A stretch of DNA of 64,000 bases from Paenibacillus sp. MMS20-IR301 (GCF_032302195.1 NZ_CP135275.1:4278001-4342000), one strand, 5' to 3'; counted from the stretch's first letter, positions 1 to 10,602 are shown. Notes: generated from the sequence alone by a model not told the origin. Program-made: numbers and translations.

Positions 1-2
1 GG

Positions 3-188
3 CAGGAAGCCTTCAGCTTCCTGTTCAACACTTATCCCTCTGCGCAGAAATGGACACTGGACACCCCTTCCTGGGCCGTAAGAAACCACTACTTTTACGA
101 AAAGCTCGGGTTCGTGCAGACCGCTGTAGTTGTGCTCGAAGACAGCGGGGAATCGCTGATTCAATATGAACGGACAGAACAGCGCTAG
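3..188 (+). CDS. GNAT-family N-acetyltransferase, C-terminal end (partial)
   Basis: This is the last 61 codons of a gene that enters the window from the left. The reading frame starting at base 3 is open to a TAG at 186-188. The segment RNHYFYEKLGFV, an aromatic-rich helix followed by EKLGF, is the typical acetyl-CoA-binding C-terminal motif of GNAT acetyltransferases. This part of the fold binds the pyrophosphate of acetyl-CoA and closes the last strand. Nothing remains of the substrate-binding N-terminus, so the acceptor (small amine, protein N-terminus or drug) cannot be told. A strong bidirectional hairpin follows 85 bases downstream and separates the gene from the convergent ppnP. Confidence 0.8.
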   Translation, partial: QEAFSFLFNTYPSAQKWTLDTPSWAVRNHYFYEKLGFVQTAVVVLEDSGESLIQYERTEQR

Positions 189-272
189 TGCCGCAGATTG
201 CTCAGATGCATGAAGACCGGCTCCCCCCATCTGCACAGATCCGAAACCCTATAAATTCTTAATTACAACAAG

Positions 273-302
273 AAATCCCGCCAGCATAAGCTGGCGGGAT
301 TT
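273..302. terminator. Bidirectional intrinsic terminator
   Basis: A perfect 13-bp stem (273-285 with 290-302) closes a 4-base ATAA loop. It is A-rich on the left flank and T-rich on the right, so it can stop transcription from both sides. It sits between the acetyltransferase gene (plus) and ppnP (minus). Confidence 0.85.
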
Positions 303-322
303 CCTTATTCCTGCAACTGCGA

Positions 323-640
323 TTACAAAACCGGGTAAGAACAGCAATAATCAGTTAAAGCGAATACTTCCAGGGCAAATTTGGAGTTTCCGGGAACATG
401 GAAGGTCTCTGCTCCGTCAATATCCTTCCACACCTCGGTGCCGGGAAGCAGCACTTTCAGCCTGCCGGACAGAATTTCCATCGTCTCAGGACCATCTGTG
501 CCGAATTCATACACTCCAGGCAGCATAATGCCGAGTGTCACCTTTGTTCCATCCTCCAAAATGACGGTACGGCTGGTAACTTTTCCATCGTAGTAAATAT
601 TGGCTGCTTTTTGAACTGTAGCGTTAGTAAACTGACTCAT
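323..640 (-). CDS. ppnP: Pyrimidine/purine nucleoside phosphorylase (PpnP, DUF1255 family)
   Basis: The 105-residue product is a single-domain small cupin and matches the PpnP/YaiE family over its whole length. Family landmarks visible are the N-terminal YYDGKVTSRTV region, the LPGVYEFGTDGPE strand and the ETFHVPGNSKFAL segment near the C-terminus. PpnP enzymes carry out phosphorolysis of several nucleosides (adenosine, uridine, guanosine, inosine and others) to the free base and ribose-1-phosphate in the cytoplasm. The gene starts 49 bases after the transketolase stop on the same strand with no terminator between, so it may be co-transcribed with tkt; both touch pentose-phosphate supply. The family assignment is firm; physiological substrates are inferred from the family. 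Confidence 0.88.
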   Translation of the reverse strand: MSQFTNATVQKAANIYYDGKVTSRTVILEDGTKVTLGIMLPGVYEFGTDGPETMEILSGRLKVLLPGTEVWKDIDGAETFHVPGNSKFALEVFALTDYCCSYPVL

Positions 641-689
641 GTGCTGATTCTCCCCTTTTGTTTAATATAAGGAACTTTTATTCCGTCTA

Positions 690-2738
690 TTATAGCAGGG
701 CTTTTACGCGGCTGACTACATTTTCTACAGTGAATCCGTATTCTCTGATTACAGTATCACCAGGAGCGGAAGCACCGAAGGTAGTGATGCCGAGAATGTC
801 GCCCTGATCGCCTGTATAACGCTCCCAGCCGAAGGTTTGTGCCATTTCGATGGCCAGACGGGCTTTGACTTCAGGCAGAATAACGGAATCGCGGTAAGCC
901 TTATCCTGCTTCTCGAACAGATCCCAGCTCGGCAAGCTGATTACACGGACATCAATGCCTTCTTCAGCCAAAGCAGCCTGTGCCTTCACAGCCAGCTGAA
1001 CTTCGGAACCGGTAGCAATGATCTGCGCCTGTGGTGTGCCGTTCTTGGAATCCGATACCACATAACCGCCGCGTTTGATGTTCTCGCGTACGCCTTCTAC
1101 AGTACCTGGCAAAATCGGCAGGTTCTGACGGGTCAGCACCAATGCTACAGGATTTGCAGTATTCTCCATCGCATAAGCCCAGGCTGCTGAAGTTTCGTTG
1201 GCATCGGCCGGACGAAGTACAGTCAGACCCGGAATAATCCGCAGGGAGGCCAGCTGTTCAATCGGCTCATGGGTAGGACCGTCTTCGCCGACAGCGATAC
1301 TGTCATGTGTAAGCACATAAGTGACCGGCAGCTTCATGATAGAAGCCAGACGGACAGCCGGACGCAGGTAATCTGTGAACACGAAGAATGTGCCGCCGAA
1401 TACTTTGAGACCGCTGTGCAGTGCAATCCCGTTCATTGCTGCAGCCATACCGAATTCGCGGACGCCGAAATAGATGTTGCGGCCGTCATAAGATTCGGAA
1501 GTGAACTGGGATAGGCCGTTCAGGTGAGTCATAGTTGAGCTCTCCAGGTCGGCGGAACCCCCAACCAGCTGCGGAATGCCGGCTGTCAGACCGTTCAGGG
1601 CACTACCGGAAGCCACACGCGTGGATACTGCTTTGTCTTCTGCTTTGTAGAATGGCAGATTGGCATCCCAGCCTGCAGGAAGCTCTCCGCTGATTGCTGT
1701 TTCAAGCTGTGCCGCAAGCTCAGGATAAGCTTGTTTGTAGGCGGCAAATTTCTCGTCCCAGGCTTTGTTGGCGGCGATGCCCTTTTCCTTCACTTCAGCG
1801 AAGCTGGCACGTACTTCATCCGGTACAAAGAAATCTTCTTCATAGACCCATTTGTAGAATTCCTTCGTAAGCTTGGCTTCATCCGCACCGAGCGGGGAGC
1901 CGTGGGTACCGCCGTGGCCGCCTTTACCCTGCTTGTTCGGGCTGCCGTAGCCGATTACAGTCTTCACTTCAATCAGTGTCGGTTTGCTGCTGTCGCCTTG
2001 AGCTTCAGCAATGGCTTTGCCCAGTGCAGGCAGATCATTACCGTCTTCTACGCGCAGAACCTGCCAGCCGTAAGCTTCGAAACGCTGTGCAACATTCTCG
2101 GAGAAGGCCAGGTTCAGTTTGCCGTCAAGGGAAATATCATTGGAATCGTACATTACAATCAGTTTGCCCAGCTTCAGGTGGCCGGCAAGCGAAGCGGACT
2201 CGGAAGAGATTCCTTCCATCAAGTCGCCGTCGCCGCAGATTGCATACGTATAATGGTCGATTACATCATGGCCTTCTTTATTGTAAGTAGCGCCCAGCTG
2301 AGCTTCAGCCATAGCCATACCCACAGCCATACCAATACCTTGTCCAAGCGGACCGGTAGTAGCATCAACACCGGCAGTGTGGCCGAATTCAGGGTGTCCT
2401 GGTGTCAAGCTGCCCCATTGGCGGAACTGCTTTAATTCTTCCATCGGCAGGTCGTAGCCGCTCAGGTGCAGCAAGCTGTACAGCAGCATGGAGCCATGTC
2501 CGGCGGATAATACGAAACGGTCACGGTTTACCCAAGTCGGGTGATCCGGGTTATGAACCATAGTTTTGGCAAACAGCTGATAGCCCATCGGTGCAGAGCC
2601 CATCGGCATGCCGGGATGTCCGGAATTTGCTTTTTCAATCGCATCAATAGCAAGTGTACGGATCGTTGTGATGGCCAGGTTGTCCACCGTTGAGTTTTCC
2701 GCTTTATGAATGGCTTGGTCTTTGGCTTGCTCAGTCAT
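690..2738 (-). CDS. tkt: Transketolase
   Basis: The 682-residue protein has the normal transketolase length and layout. It has an N-terminal thiamine diphosphate domain with the GHPGMPMG motif near residue 41 and the GDGDLMEG ThDP/metal motif near residue 160, a central pyrimidine-binding domain with [12 protein letters not shown], and a C-terminal domain. It transfers two-carbon ketol units between sugar phosphates in the non-oxidative pentose phosphate pathway, in the cytoplasm. The ATG is preceded by a good GAGGAGG site. A likely promoter lies about 45-75 bases upstream. ppnP follows in the same direction. Confidence 0.97.
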   Translation of the reverse strand: MTEQAKDQAIHKAENSTVDNLAITTIRTLAIDAIEKANSGHPGMPMGSAPMGYQLFAKTMVHNPDHPTWVNRDRFVLSAGHGSMLLYSLLHLSGYDLPMEELKQFRQWGSLTPGHPEFGHTAGVDATTGPLGQGIGMAVGMAMAEAQLGATYNKEGHDVIDHYTYAICGDGDLMEGISSESASLAGHLKLGKLIVMYDSNDISLDGKLNLAFSENVAQRFEAYGWQVLRVEDGNDLPALGKAIAEAQGDSSKPTLIEVKTVIGYGSPNKQGKGGHGGTHGSPLGADEAKLTKEFYKWVYEEDFFVPDEVRASFAEVKEKGIAANKAWDEKFAAYKQAYPELAAQLETAISGELPAGWDANLPFYKAEDKAVSTRVASGSALNGLTAGIPQLVGGSADLESSTMTHLNGLSQFTSESYDGRNIYFGVREFGMAAAMNGIALHSGLKVFGGTFFVFTDYLRPAVRLASIMKLPVTYVLTHDSIAVGEDGPTHEPIEQLASLRIIPGLTVLRPADANETSAAWAYAMENTANPVALVLTRQNLPILPGTVEGVRENIKRGGYVVSDSKNGTPQAQIIATGSEVQLAVKAQAALAEEGIDVRVISLPSWDLFEKQDKAYRDSVILPEVKARLAIEMAQTFGWERYTGDQGDILGITTFGASAPGDTVIREYGFTVENVVSRVKALL

Positions 2739-2781
2739 TAAAATAATCCTCCTCTAAATCAAGAATGTCATTTTGACTATT

Positions 2782-2811
2782 ATTGTATCACGTAAGTGGA
2801 AGCAATTCCAA
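2782..2811 (-). promoter_or_regulatory. Probable sigma-A promoter of tkt; content of the 2739-3061 gap
   Basis: Read on the minus strand, TTGGAA and TACAAT are separated by 18 bases, placing a start site about 35-40 bases before the transketolase ATG. A short inverted repeat (TGGAA-GCAA-TTCCA) overlaps the -35 side and could bind a regulator; this is inference. The rest of the 323-base gap before the next gene shows no further structure I can support. Confidence 0.5.
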
Positions 2812-3061
2812 TTGTTTTTGTAAACGCTATGTTCGAACAGCTTATATTTTGCGGGTTCACCTCAATGTATACACGCTCCTTATACTAAGTTAGCAGCCTG
2901 GCTTGGCATAGCCGGGCCTTAATCAGCTACTTAGCCTTAAGTCTAGTTTCATTTAAGACTAAAGTTTGTTTTACAAAGCCCGTTTATACAGTAAGATGGA
3001 GATACCTCTTTACCACTTTTACCGGATTATCCATTACTTCCAGCAGAAAGGGAATTCGAAG

Positions 3062-3706
3062 ATGACTGCAAATAGAGATATCTATATTGTGCTTACCGGA
3101 ACGGGTACAGCCTTCAGCGGTATTATTAAATGGTTCACCAAGGCAGAGCTGAATCATGCTTCAATTGCCTTTGACAGTGAACTGCGCGAGGTCTACAGCT
3201 TCGGAAGAAAAAGAGTGCACAATCCGTTTATCGCCGGACTGATCCACGAGAATTTCATTCATCCGTTCTACAGCAGTGCAGACTGTGCCATCTATCAGCT
3301 TAGAGTCAGCGCTGAAGAGTATGACACGATGTACAATCATGTTCAGGGCATGATGCAGAATCAGGAGCGCTACAAATATCACTTGCTCGGCCTGGTCGGC
3401 GTACTGCTGAATATCCGCATCGACAGGGAGGATGCTTTTTTCTGCTCTCATTTTGTAGCCTCCGTATTTGAAGAAACCACTATTCATCCGGTTGCCAAAC
3501 CCTCCTGCTTCGTCACTCCGGAGGATTTCGCTTCCTCCCTGTGCGCGCATAAAATATTCAGCGGCAAGCTTTCCTACTATATGCGCAGAAACAGCCGGGT
3601 GGCTGTTTTGGCTCCGAACCTACATAATACCAGCTCGCCTGTTCCGGGAACTGTAGCCGCGCGTATGCTCCGGCTAAATGAAGAACGGACCGAGGGGATC
3701 GTCTGA
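3062..3706 (+). CDS. Permuted papain-like (YiiX/NlpC-type) amidase or peptidase
   Basis: A 214-residue protein. The start is placed at the ATG at 3062, which has an AAAGGGA ribosome site eight bases upstream; the longer open frame from 2966 lacks one. An N-terminal NHASIAFD motif (His32) comes before a FFCSHFVASVFE motif (Cys128). This His-before-Cys order is the hallmark of circularly permuted NlpC/P60-like enzymes (YiiX, DUF830, peptidase C92). Such proteins are predicted cysteine hydrolases acting on amide or thioester bonds. There is no signal peptide or membrane segment, so a cytoplasmic location is likely. The gene stands alone between the divergent tkt and the convergent pilus locus. 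The true substrate is unknown. Confidence 0.7.
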   Translation: MTANRDIYIVLTGTGTAFSGIIKWFTKAELNHASIAFDSELREVYSFGRKRVHNPFIAGLIHENFIHPFYSSADCAIYQLRVSAEEYDTMYNHVQGMMQNQERYKYHLLGLVGVLLNIRIDREDAFFCSHFVASVFEETTIHPVAKPSCFVTPEDFASSLCAHKIFSGKLSYYMRRNSRVAVLAPNLHNTSSPVPGTVAARMLRLNEERTEGIV

Positions 3707-3784
3707 CGATCACCCTCCGCCCGTCTGCACACTTCGTGAATGGATAACTATAAACTCTGATCAAACACATATAGTCTGTTCCCG

Positions 3785-6700
3785 TTATTTTACGCGATGG
3801 CTCTGATAATAGTCGGCCCAGTCGCCGAGAATCGTTACGGTTACCGAATCAACCTTAGCGGTGAACTGATTGGTGGCGGTAAAGGTGAAGGTAACCGGTC
3901 CGTCCGGCAGCTGTCCGAACGAAGGGTCTGACAATTCCCCGGTCCAAGCTGTCTTGTCACTGCCTGTCGGGCTAAGCTGCACCGTATATCCGCCGGTCAT
4001 CCTCACCTCCACGGTATCCGGCAATCCGGTTGCCGCAGCCTGCAGCACAAACTTTTCCCCGGCCCAATACACGTTATACCCCCGCGGGCTTTCCGCATTC
4101 CCGCTTTTATTCACATTGTAGGCCTGACGGTTACTGTTCCACTCCTCGGTGTGCCGGACAGCCCCCTTAACACTTAGCAGATTAACCATCATATATTTCC
4201 GCGGTGATACATTGCTCCAGCCGAACCCGTCAAATACCTCAACTTCAACAGCATATTTCTCGTTCTCCGCGAGTACTCCTTCTGGCACCTGCCACGCTTG
4301 TGCAGCAGATACCTGTTCGCCCGATTGGGCTTTTACGGTACCGCTGGCCAGATTAATGATCCGCACTTTGTACCGCTGCTGCAGATCGCCGTCATCATCC
4401 TGGTAGCTCCACTTGATTACAGGCGTGAGCGTATTCACTATTGCCGGACTGGCTGGACTGGTGCCCGTTGGATAAGTGATGTCCGCCGCCGGAACCCGGT
4501 TGACAACTGTAATCGTCCGCTGCAATTCCCGGATCAGCCCGAGAGAATCTGTAACCACCTGCCGCAGTGTGAAGGTTCCGTTAGTAGTAAACTGCTTGGT
4601 GAAGTCCGCCTCTATGCTGGCCAAGCCTTCCGCTCCTGCCTGTGGTTTCAGGTAATATTTATAGCTGATGGCATCTCCTTGCGGGATATCCGGGTCGGTT
4701 GCGGTGCTTTGAATGTTTAGTTTATCCGTCCGGTAGATTGGGACTGTTGCTGCATTGCGGCCGGTATCGGTCATCAGGGTAAACCCCGGCTGCGGCGGGT
4801 TATCGATGATGAAGGCTTTTTCATTGGAGTAGTCTGACCATTTCCGCTTCGAAAAAGCCCGCCCCTGCACGGTGTACAGCATGAACCGCTCCAGCGTGGA
4901 ATTAGGCACCTGATATTGCCGCACAGTTCCTGTGCTGTCATTATTCTCAGCAGTGTAGGCCAGCAAACCGCCTTTTTTGAAAAATTCTAGCCGGTAGCTT
5001 TCCTGCGGATCGCCTTCAGTGTCAGCGTAGATCCATTTAATCAGCGGGTCACCCTCAAGCTCAGCATCGATGACCGTAGGGTTTGCCGCTGCACCGCCTG
5101 GAGAAACCAGCGTCATGGATGGAGGTTTATTCTCGATTACACTTACCTTCAACGAAGCAATATTGGATTTATCTCCGATCGGGTCCACTGCCCAGTGCTC
5201 CAGCGTGTATGTTCCCAGCTCATCAAAGGTCAGACTGATATTGGGCGTTTGGTACATCGTAATTTTATTGTTGCTCCCGGTTACTTTCCAGTAGTATCGC
5301 AAGTTCCCTTGATCAGCAGAGTCCTCGTCAATATCAGCCGATGTAAAGGTTCGTGTATCATACTGATTGACTGACGCCGGGCCAGTAATGGCTGCTGCCG
5401 GGACATGATTCTTCACGGTGAACATCTGGGTCGCGTACGATTTCAAGCTGCCATCAGATACATTCAGCCGCATTTCCCAGCCGTCTGAGATCACATTTTG
5501 CGGAGAAAGCCCATAATCATTGATCACATCCTGGACTTTAAACACCGGGTTACGGCTGCTCCCCCTCCAATAATAAGGATCCTCATTCAGTCTGGTGTAC
5601 CAGCCGTATTGCAGCCTATCCCCGTCTTCATCCGGATCGGGAGTGAGGTTATTAATGCTGATCACGGTATCGCGATAAACCTCATTTGGCATAGAGAAAC
5701 TGGCTGCCGGCGGATGGTTAATAACCTGCACGGTTTGGCTATAAATGTTAGACCATAGCCCGCGGTTATCATGCACCTGCAAATTAATCTGGTATGACCC
5801 TACTCCATAGGCCGCAATATTAGGCGGGACTACAGCACCTCCCCAGGAGGCCCACACTTGATTTACGCCATCTTTGATGACCGTCCAGTAATATATGTCG
5901 AGCGGATCATTGTCCGGATCAAATGATTTATCTGCGATGATTGTTGCCTTGCTGTAAGACACATTCACCGGGTCAACAGTAAATAGGGCCACTGGCGGCA
6001 GGTTGCCTGCATTGCCCACACTTTGCTGCATCCAGTCACTCCATACGCCATAGCCGCTCGGGCCATCGATGTCCCGGACGCGGAGCCGGATTTCATAAAC
6101 ATCTGCAGACGGTAGTATGGATGGAGGTGCTCCTTCTGTCCATATCTCACTTCCTGCCCTGCGCCATTGCCATTGCCAGGTAACCAGTCCCTTAGTAGGG
6201 CTGCTTGTATGGTCGAGATCATATGAACTGTCCGTGAGCTGCAGATAACCGTTAACCAGCTTGGCCGAGAATAGCGCAACCGGTTTGCGGTGTACCATAA
6301 ATGTCATGCTCGACAGATTATCCCGGCTCCATAGCCGGTATGCATCCAGCCGGTTGTCCTGAACCGGATTATCCCTGGCTTGAAATGTAGCTGTATAAGC
6401 CCCTGTAAACGGAAAGGAAGGGTACTGGCTCGAACGCCACAGCCCGCTGTCCCAGATCATCCCCGGCGAATTATCAAAAATAGACGGATCCTGATCATAA
6501 CGGTAGCGCTCGGCATACTTCCCGTCATTTTCGTAATCCGAGTAAGTAGTGCTGATATCAATCGGCGTATTGATCAGATAGAAGGCCTTATTCCTAAGCC
6601 GGTTGACGACATTAAATGAAGTCGAAGCTTCAGCCTTCAGATTAAACGGATCGATAACTTTAACATTGACCGTATGATGGCCTATGGGGATGCTCTCGGA

Positions 6701-7663
6701 TATCACATCGATCGGAATGCTGAAGCCTCTCGAGGATGCGGTATGATCCAGCTGAAATCTTCTGTAATACACATTTGGAATCTCGACAACTACATCTACG
6801 ACATCATTGTCGGGATCTTGTACATACCCCTCCAAGTAAAAGGTGCTGAAGCCGGGCTCATTCATGAACGTCTGTCCTCCCTGCGAGGTCAGCGTCAGAT
6901 TTGGCTTTTTATTGGTGGAGAGTGGAATAAGGAGCTCATCATTAATTGTATAGGGATGTACAACGTTTGGACCGGGGTTCATTCTGTCTGTAGTGGAGTA
7001 ATACTCTGACATCGACAACAATAATCTGACTGCCACTGGTTTCTTCGTATTCTCCAGCCAGTAGAATGTACCTTCACTGAAATTACGATATTGATAATTG
7101 TATTGCTTATACGAGCCATAGGGTGTGGTAACAATAGTGAACGGGTTAAACCTCATCGTCTGCATATCATTAATGTAATTCGCATAGCCTGACAGATCAC
7201 CATTTCCATAATATGGTGAACTGCTTCCTCCTCCTAAAGAAGCTAAGTCTTCTTCGCTGCCGTCACTATAAACGACGCTAAACCTTTGAGCATAACCAAA
7301 CACATATCCATGATAATACCGACTGCCAGATCTTGGTTGTGATCCTAATGCTTCCCGATATGCCTCAATTCGTGATGGCATATAATTATTAGTCATATCA
7401 AAATATAATAGACGATTAACTTGATCGAATTTCATTTTGAAGGTATTGGCCGGGATATCAATGTGCATCGTGCTTGCATACCAGTCCGGGTCTCCGCTAT
7501 AACTTGCCGGCCGGGAGGCCGTGTAGCTTCTGGCCGGGACAGCATAATCATTATATTCAATGACCTCACCGGCGGCTGACACTTTCCCGCTCTCCGTTCC
7601 CATCCATGGTAAGAGGACAATGACAAGGATAACTGCCGTGAAACGCCTGATCCAATTTCTCAT
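3785..7663 (-). CDS. Large secreted multi-domain PKD/Ig-like surface protein, end of Tad locus 1
   Basis: A 1292-residue exported protein with an N-terminal signal peptide (basic MRNWIRRF, then a hydrophobic stretch to about residue 31). The middle carries a series of PKD/fibronectin-like beta domains, recognisable by PPVALFTVDP, SFDPDNDPLDIYYW, PPAASFSMP, LTPDPDEDGDRLQYGWY and VPAAAITGPASV, each followed by D-rich strands. There is no LPXTG motif, SLH domain or C-terminal membrane anchor, so it is released or held by other proteins. It starts 16 bases after the 764-residue gene and is the last gene of the tad-like operon. A pilus-associated adhesin or tip-like role is inferred from context only. 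No enzyme motif was seen. Confidence 0.7.
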   Translation of the reverse strand: MRNWIRRFTAVILVIVLLPWMGTESGKVSAAGEVIEYNDYAVPARSYTASRPASYSGDPDWYASTMHIDIPANTFKMKFDQVNRLLYFDMTNNYMPSRIEAYREALGSQPRSGSRYYHGYVFGYAQRFSVVYSDGSEEDLASLGGGSSSPYYGNGDLSGYANYINDMQTMRFNPFTIVTTPYGSYKQYNYQYRNFSEGTFYWLENTKKPVAVRLLLSMSEYYSTTDRMNPGPNVVHPYTINDELLIPLSTNKKPNLTLTSQGGQTFMNEPGFSTFYLEGYVQDPDNDVVDVVVEIPNVYYRRFQLDHTASSRGFSIPIDVISESIPIGHHTVNVKVIDPFNLKAEASTSFNVVNRLRNKAFYLINTPIDISTTYSDYENDGKYAERYRYDQDPSIFDNSPGMIWDSGLWRSSQYPSFPFTGAYTATFQARDNPVQDNRLDAYRLWSRDNLSSMTFMVHRKPVALFSAKLVNGYLQLTDSSYDLDHTSSPTKGLVTWQWQWRRAGSEIWTEGAPPSILPSADVYEIRLRVRDIDGPSGYGVWSDWMQQSVGNAGNLPPVALFTVDPVNVSYSKATIIADKSFDPDNDPLDIYYWTVIKDGVNQVWASWGGAVVPPNIAAYGVGSYQINLQVHDNRGLWSNIYSQTVQVINHPPAASFSMPNEVYRDTVISINNLTPDPDEDGDRLQYGWYTRLNEDPYYWRGSSRNPVFKVQDVINDYGLSPQNVISDGWEMRLNVSDGSLKSYATQMFTVKNHVPAAAITGPASVNQYDTRTFTSADIDEDSADQGNLRYYWKVTGSNNKITMYQTPNISLTFDELGTYTLEHWAVDPIGDKSNIASLKVSVIENKPPSMTLVSPGGAAANPTVIDAELEGDPLIKWIYADTEGDPQESYRLEFFKKGGLLAYTAENNDSTGTVRQYQVPNSTLERFMLYTVQGRAFSKRKWSDYSNEKAFIIDNPPQPGFTLMTDTGRNAATVPIYRTDKLNIQSTATDPDIPQGDAISYKYYLKPQAGAEGLASIEADFTKQFTTNGTFTLRQVVTDSLGLIRELQRTITVVNRVPAADITYPTGTSPASPAIVNTLTPVIKWSYQDDDGDLQQRYKVRIINLASGTVKAQSGEQVSAAQAWQVPEGVLAENEKYAVEVEVFDGFGWSNVSPRKYMMVNLLSVKGAVRHTEEWNSNRQAYNVNKSGNAESPRGYNVYWAGEKFVLQAAATGLPDTVEVRMTGGYTVQLSPTGSDKTAWTGELSDPSFGQLPDGPVTFTFTATNQFTAKVDSVTVTILGDWADYYQSHRVK

Positions 7664-7679
7664 TTCTCTTCTCCTTTAC

Positions 7680-9974
7680 TTACCAGGCCCAATCGACCAC
7701 AGGTGCGCGGTTATATACCTCAATTACTCGTTCTGCCAGGGGCTGCGGGGGTATGCTACTGTAAGAATCCCTTGAATTCCGGTCTGCGGCCGAGACAAAT
7801 GCCTCTATGGTCGGCTGATCAAATTCCTCTGTAACGGTTAACCGCACCTCATACCGCCCCACCTTGGACAGAGATAGAGTTAAGGCGCTCAGATTGGTGT
7901 CGCTAAAAGTAACCCAAGAATTGTTTGTAAAGTCGCCGTCATTTTCTGCATCGTACCGGTACTCCCATTTCCGGTGGCCAATAAAATCGTAATCTGGAGA
8001 AAAGGACATATCAGTTAAGGCCGCTGGTGCTATATTTCCGTTCGCAGGATCACGGTAAATTTTGTTTGGCGCAGAAAAATAGACTACCGGAGGCTCATCC
8101 GGAGCAACCTCAAATATTATACTAGCCACATCCGAATACCCCACATTATTTTCAACAGTTACCGTGGCTTTATAGGTTCCGGCCTTTTTAATCACTATGT
8201 CTTTATCATCGGTACCCGTAAGCGTCCCGCTATACTTGATACCTGCTGCAGTTCCGCCGGAAACCGCCTGAATGGTAAATTTTGTTTTACTCTCATCAAT
8301 CGGAAAATGCTCTGCCAGATTAGTACTGGCATTATGAAGCGTAATTTTACGGTTCTCCTTCTTGGTGCCGAGAATGGTGATGGCTGCTGTCGGAACAGGC
8401 GCCGTCACTTCAAGCTTCGCAGACGTTGCATTGCCTAACCCGCCATTATCCTTCACCTGAAGGTTAATCGATTTCCGCTTCCCTACTTGCGAGAGCGGGT
8501 ACCAGGTATACCCGTATTCCCCTGTAACCGGCTCCACCGCATCTGTGGTTGTATATTTGTAACTCACGATGACTCCATCCGGATCATACGAATCCTTGCC
8601 GTACACCAGAAATTCCTGCCCGGCCATCACGGAATCCGGAATATCGAGTACAGCCACCGGCGGCTTATTGCCACCTGATGGAGCGGTCGGCAGATCTGCC
8701 GGAGTTTTGGAGACACCTACTTTAGCAGTCATGGTCTTGCTTAAGGAGCCGACACTGCCCGAGGGAGTGGTAACTGGTTTGATGAACCGGACAGTTACCG
8801 TTACCGTGTATTCCTGTTCGAAATCCCCGCCGGCAAACTTCGCTTTGGGGATGACGAGATTATCAAATGCCCGGCTGCTGGATAGACTCTTGGTTCCATC
8901 CTTTTTGATATTGTCTTTCGTAACATTGCTTTCCCTCGCCTTAAACTCCCACTCCATGATGTTGGATGTGTCAGTATAAGCCAGTAGATCACCACTTATT
9001 TTCAGTGTTACAGGAATATCTTTGCCCTCATCCTTCGCAGGGTTCGGGCTGGGGGCGACTACGCTTACTCTGCCGTCTAGGGTGGGTTCTGTGGGTGGGG
9101 AGTAGCTGAAAGATATGCTGCCGCTGTAGCTGTAGGTGGGGACTTTGGCTTCTGCTGTGTAGTAATAAGCAGCTTTAACTTCATATTTTCTTCCTTCAGC
9201 ATGCCCTACCAGTGGGTGCGATGCATCTGCAGCTTGGTTTGTATATGACTGCCTTACTGTTTGACCACTTGATTCTACTCTAAATGGAATAGCATAGTTG
9301 ACAATTACCTTACCATTTTTAAACTTTGGTGTTTCTTTTATATAACTTGAAGATAGTTCTGAATAAAAATGTGGTGTGATTGTATTTGCTACTATATATT
9401 GTGAATCAATAATGCTAGTTTGTGAGCCATCATACCATTTTAAATAATCCATGCTTTGAAGTGGTGCTGCTGAAACGACAGTTCTAGGAGGAATTGTTGA
9501 AGGTATCACATTATCCTCCGCAGGTTTATCATAAGTTTTCATTCCATTTGTCGCCTCATCATACTCATTGATTTGCCAGCGTATCCCGTCAGAGTATCGC
9601 CAAATAGAGTTACTCGGATTTGTGATATAGTATGCTTCGTAAGATCCCCGATAACCAGAAACATTTGAAATCATCTTTGTATTGGCAACACCATTCAATT
9701 TAAAAACTATTTTGCCATTTTCGACTGTCGCATTTCCATTTAATTGATTATTTCCAGAATATTCAAAACTCCTGATATTAATTGAAGCAGTTGCTACTCC
9801 GCTAGGCAAATCAAGGCTAAAAGATTTTACGGCATTGTCGTTTCCAATTAGCCCTGTACTTAAGGGTACTGAAACAGTCGCACTTTTTACTTCCGCTGCT
9901 ACTGCTTCCCTATTCTCAGCAAAGGATGCAGTAAGAAGAGCGACCACAAAGATTAAAATCAGAATTTTCTTCAT
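7680..9974 (-). CDS. Secreted PKD-domain protein of Tad locus 1
   Basis: A 764-residue protein with a clear signal peptide (MKKILILIFVVALL, cleavage probably after AVAA near residue 27). The first 300 residues are unrecognised beta-rich sequence. The second half holds PKD-like modules, for example PPVAVLDIPDSVMAGQEF with SYDPDGVIVSYKY, and PPVVYFSAPNKIYRD. It overlaps the upstream gene by four bases (ATGA), so translation is coupled. It resembles the 1292-residue neighbour in style and is probably an extracellular partner of it and of the pilus. No anchoring motif is seen. Function is inferred from position. Confidence 0.65.
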   Translation of the reverse strand: MKKILILIFVVALLTASFAENREAVAAEVKSATVSVPLSTGLIGNDNAVKSFSLDLPSGVATASINIRSFEYSGNNQLNGNATVENGKIVFKLNGVANTKMISNVSGYRGSYEAYYITNPSNSIWRYSDGIRWQINEYDEATNGMKTYDKPAEDNVIPSTIPPRTVVSAAPLQSMDYLKWYDGSQTSIIDSQYIVANTITPHFYSELSSSYIKETPKFKNGKVIVNYAIPFRVESSGQTVRQSYTNQAADASHPLVGHAEGRKYEVKAAYYYTAEAKVPTYSYSGSISFSYSPPTEPTLDGRVSVVAPSPNPAKDEGKDIPVTLKISGDLLAYTDTSNIMEWEFKARESNVTKDNIKKDGTKSLSSSRAFDNLVIPKAKFAGGDFEQEYTVTVTVRFIKPVTTPSGSVGSLSKTMTAKVGVSKTPADLPTAPSGGNKPPVAVLDIPDSVMAGQEFLVYGKDSYDPDGVIVSYKYTTTDAVEPVTGEYGYTWYPLSQVGKRKSINLQVKDNGGLGNATSAKLEVTAPVPTAAITILGTKKENRKITLHNASTNLAEHFPIDESKTKFTIQAVSGGTAAGIKYSGTLTGTDDKDIVIKKAGTYKATVTVENNVGYSDVASIIFEVAPDEPPVVYFSAPNKIYRDPANGNIAPAALTDMSFSPDYDFIGHRKWEYRYDAENDGDFTNNSWVTFSDTNLSALTLSLSKVGRYEVRLTVTEEFDQPTIEAFVSAADRNSRDSYSSIPPQPLAERVIEVYNRAPVVDWAW

Positions 9975-10570
9975 TCAGAAACCACATACTTTTCGATGAA
10001 GTTTTTTCCATAAAGCATTCGGATAACAAAATAGTCAAATTCACTTTCATAAGCATAAGCAAGATAAGAGGTGATTTTTTCACCTGGTTTTAAATCATAG
10101 GTCCACAACGCTTCCTTGCTATTCGTTTTTGATGCTAATTTTTCCGGCCAAAGCGCATCAGTTATCTGACCAGTTTTAAAGGTAAACGGAATCGTTATTG
10201 TGATGTCATTGCCGCCACCATGTAATTTCTTTTTAGTACCATTCTCCAAAGTCACTTTTGTCCAGATAAAATACTTTGGCTTGTCAATAATACTTGTGGA
10301 ATTTTGGAATCCATAAAGCTGTTGTAATTTTTTAACTTCTGGAGATTTAAAATCATAAATCATAATCTTATGAAGCGTGTACTTCAAACCCTCTGACTCC
10401 AGCGTAACCGGCAAATTCATTCCCTTCTTTAATCCATATTTAGCCAGGTTGTCCGTCATAATTGGAGCCGCCGTCGGCTTCACCTCCGTTGCACCAACAG
10501 ATCCCACATTCCCTACAATCGATCCTGCTAACAGCGAAGCTGCCAAAATTGCTTTCATCACTTTTTTCAT
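9971..10570 (-). CDS. Small secreted protein of Tad locus 1, unknown function
   Basis: A 199-residue protein with a signal peptide (MKKVMKAILAASLLAGSIVG, cleavage near SVGATE). The ATG at 10570 is chosen because an AAAGGAG site lies eight bases upstream; an open frame 12 codons longer exists but overlaps the previous gene. The mature part has no recognised domain. It looks mostly beta, with KKGMNLPVTLESEGLKYTL near the start and a DLKPGEKITSYLAYAYE stretch that resembles DUF4352/telokin-like extracellular domains (weak). The stop overlaps the start of the 764-residue gene, so the two are translated together. Confidence 0.6.
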   Translation of the reverse strand: MKKVMKAILAASLLAGSIVGNVGSVGATEVKPTAAPIMTDNLAKYGLKKGMNLPVTLESEGLKYTLHKIMIYDFKSPEVKKLQQLYGFQNSTSIIDKPKYFIWTKVTLENGTKKKLHGGGNDITITIPFTFKTGQITDALWPEKLASKTNSKEALWTYDLKPGEKITSYLAYAYESEFDYFVIRMLYGKNFIEKYVVSE

Positions 10571-10602
10571 ATCAATCGCTCCTTTAGTAATTGGTCCAGC
10601 AA

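Noticed and set aside
1731..2435. A plus-strand open frame of 234 codons opposite transketolase
   Set aside because: It is antisense to a canonical enzyme and shows no domain, so it is a codon-bias shadow.
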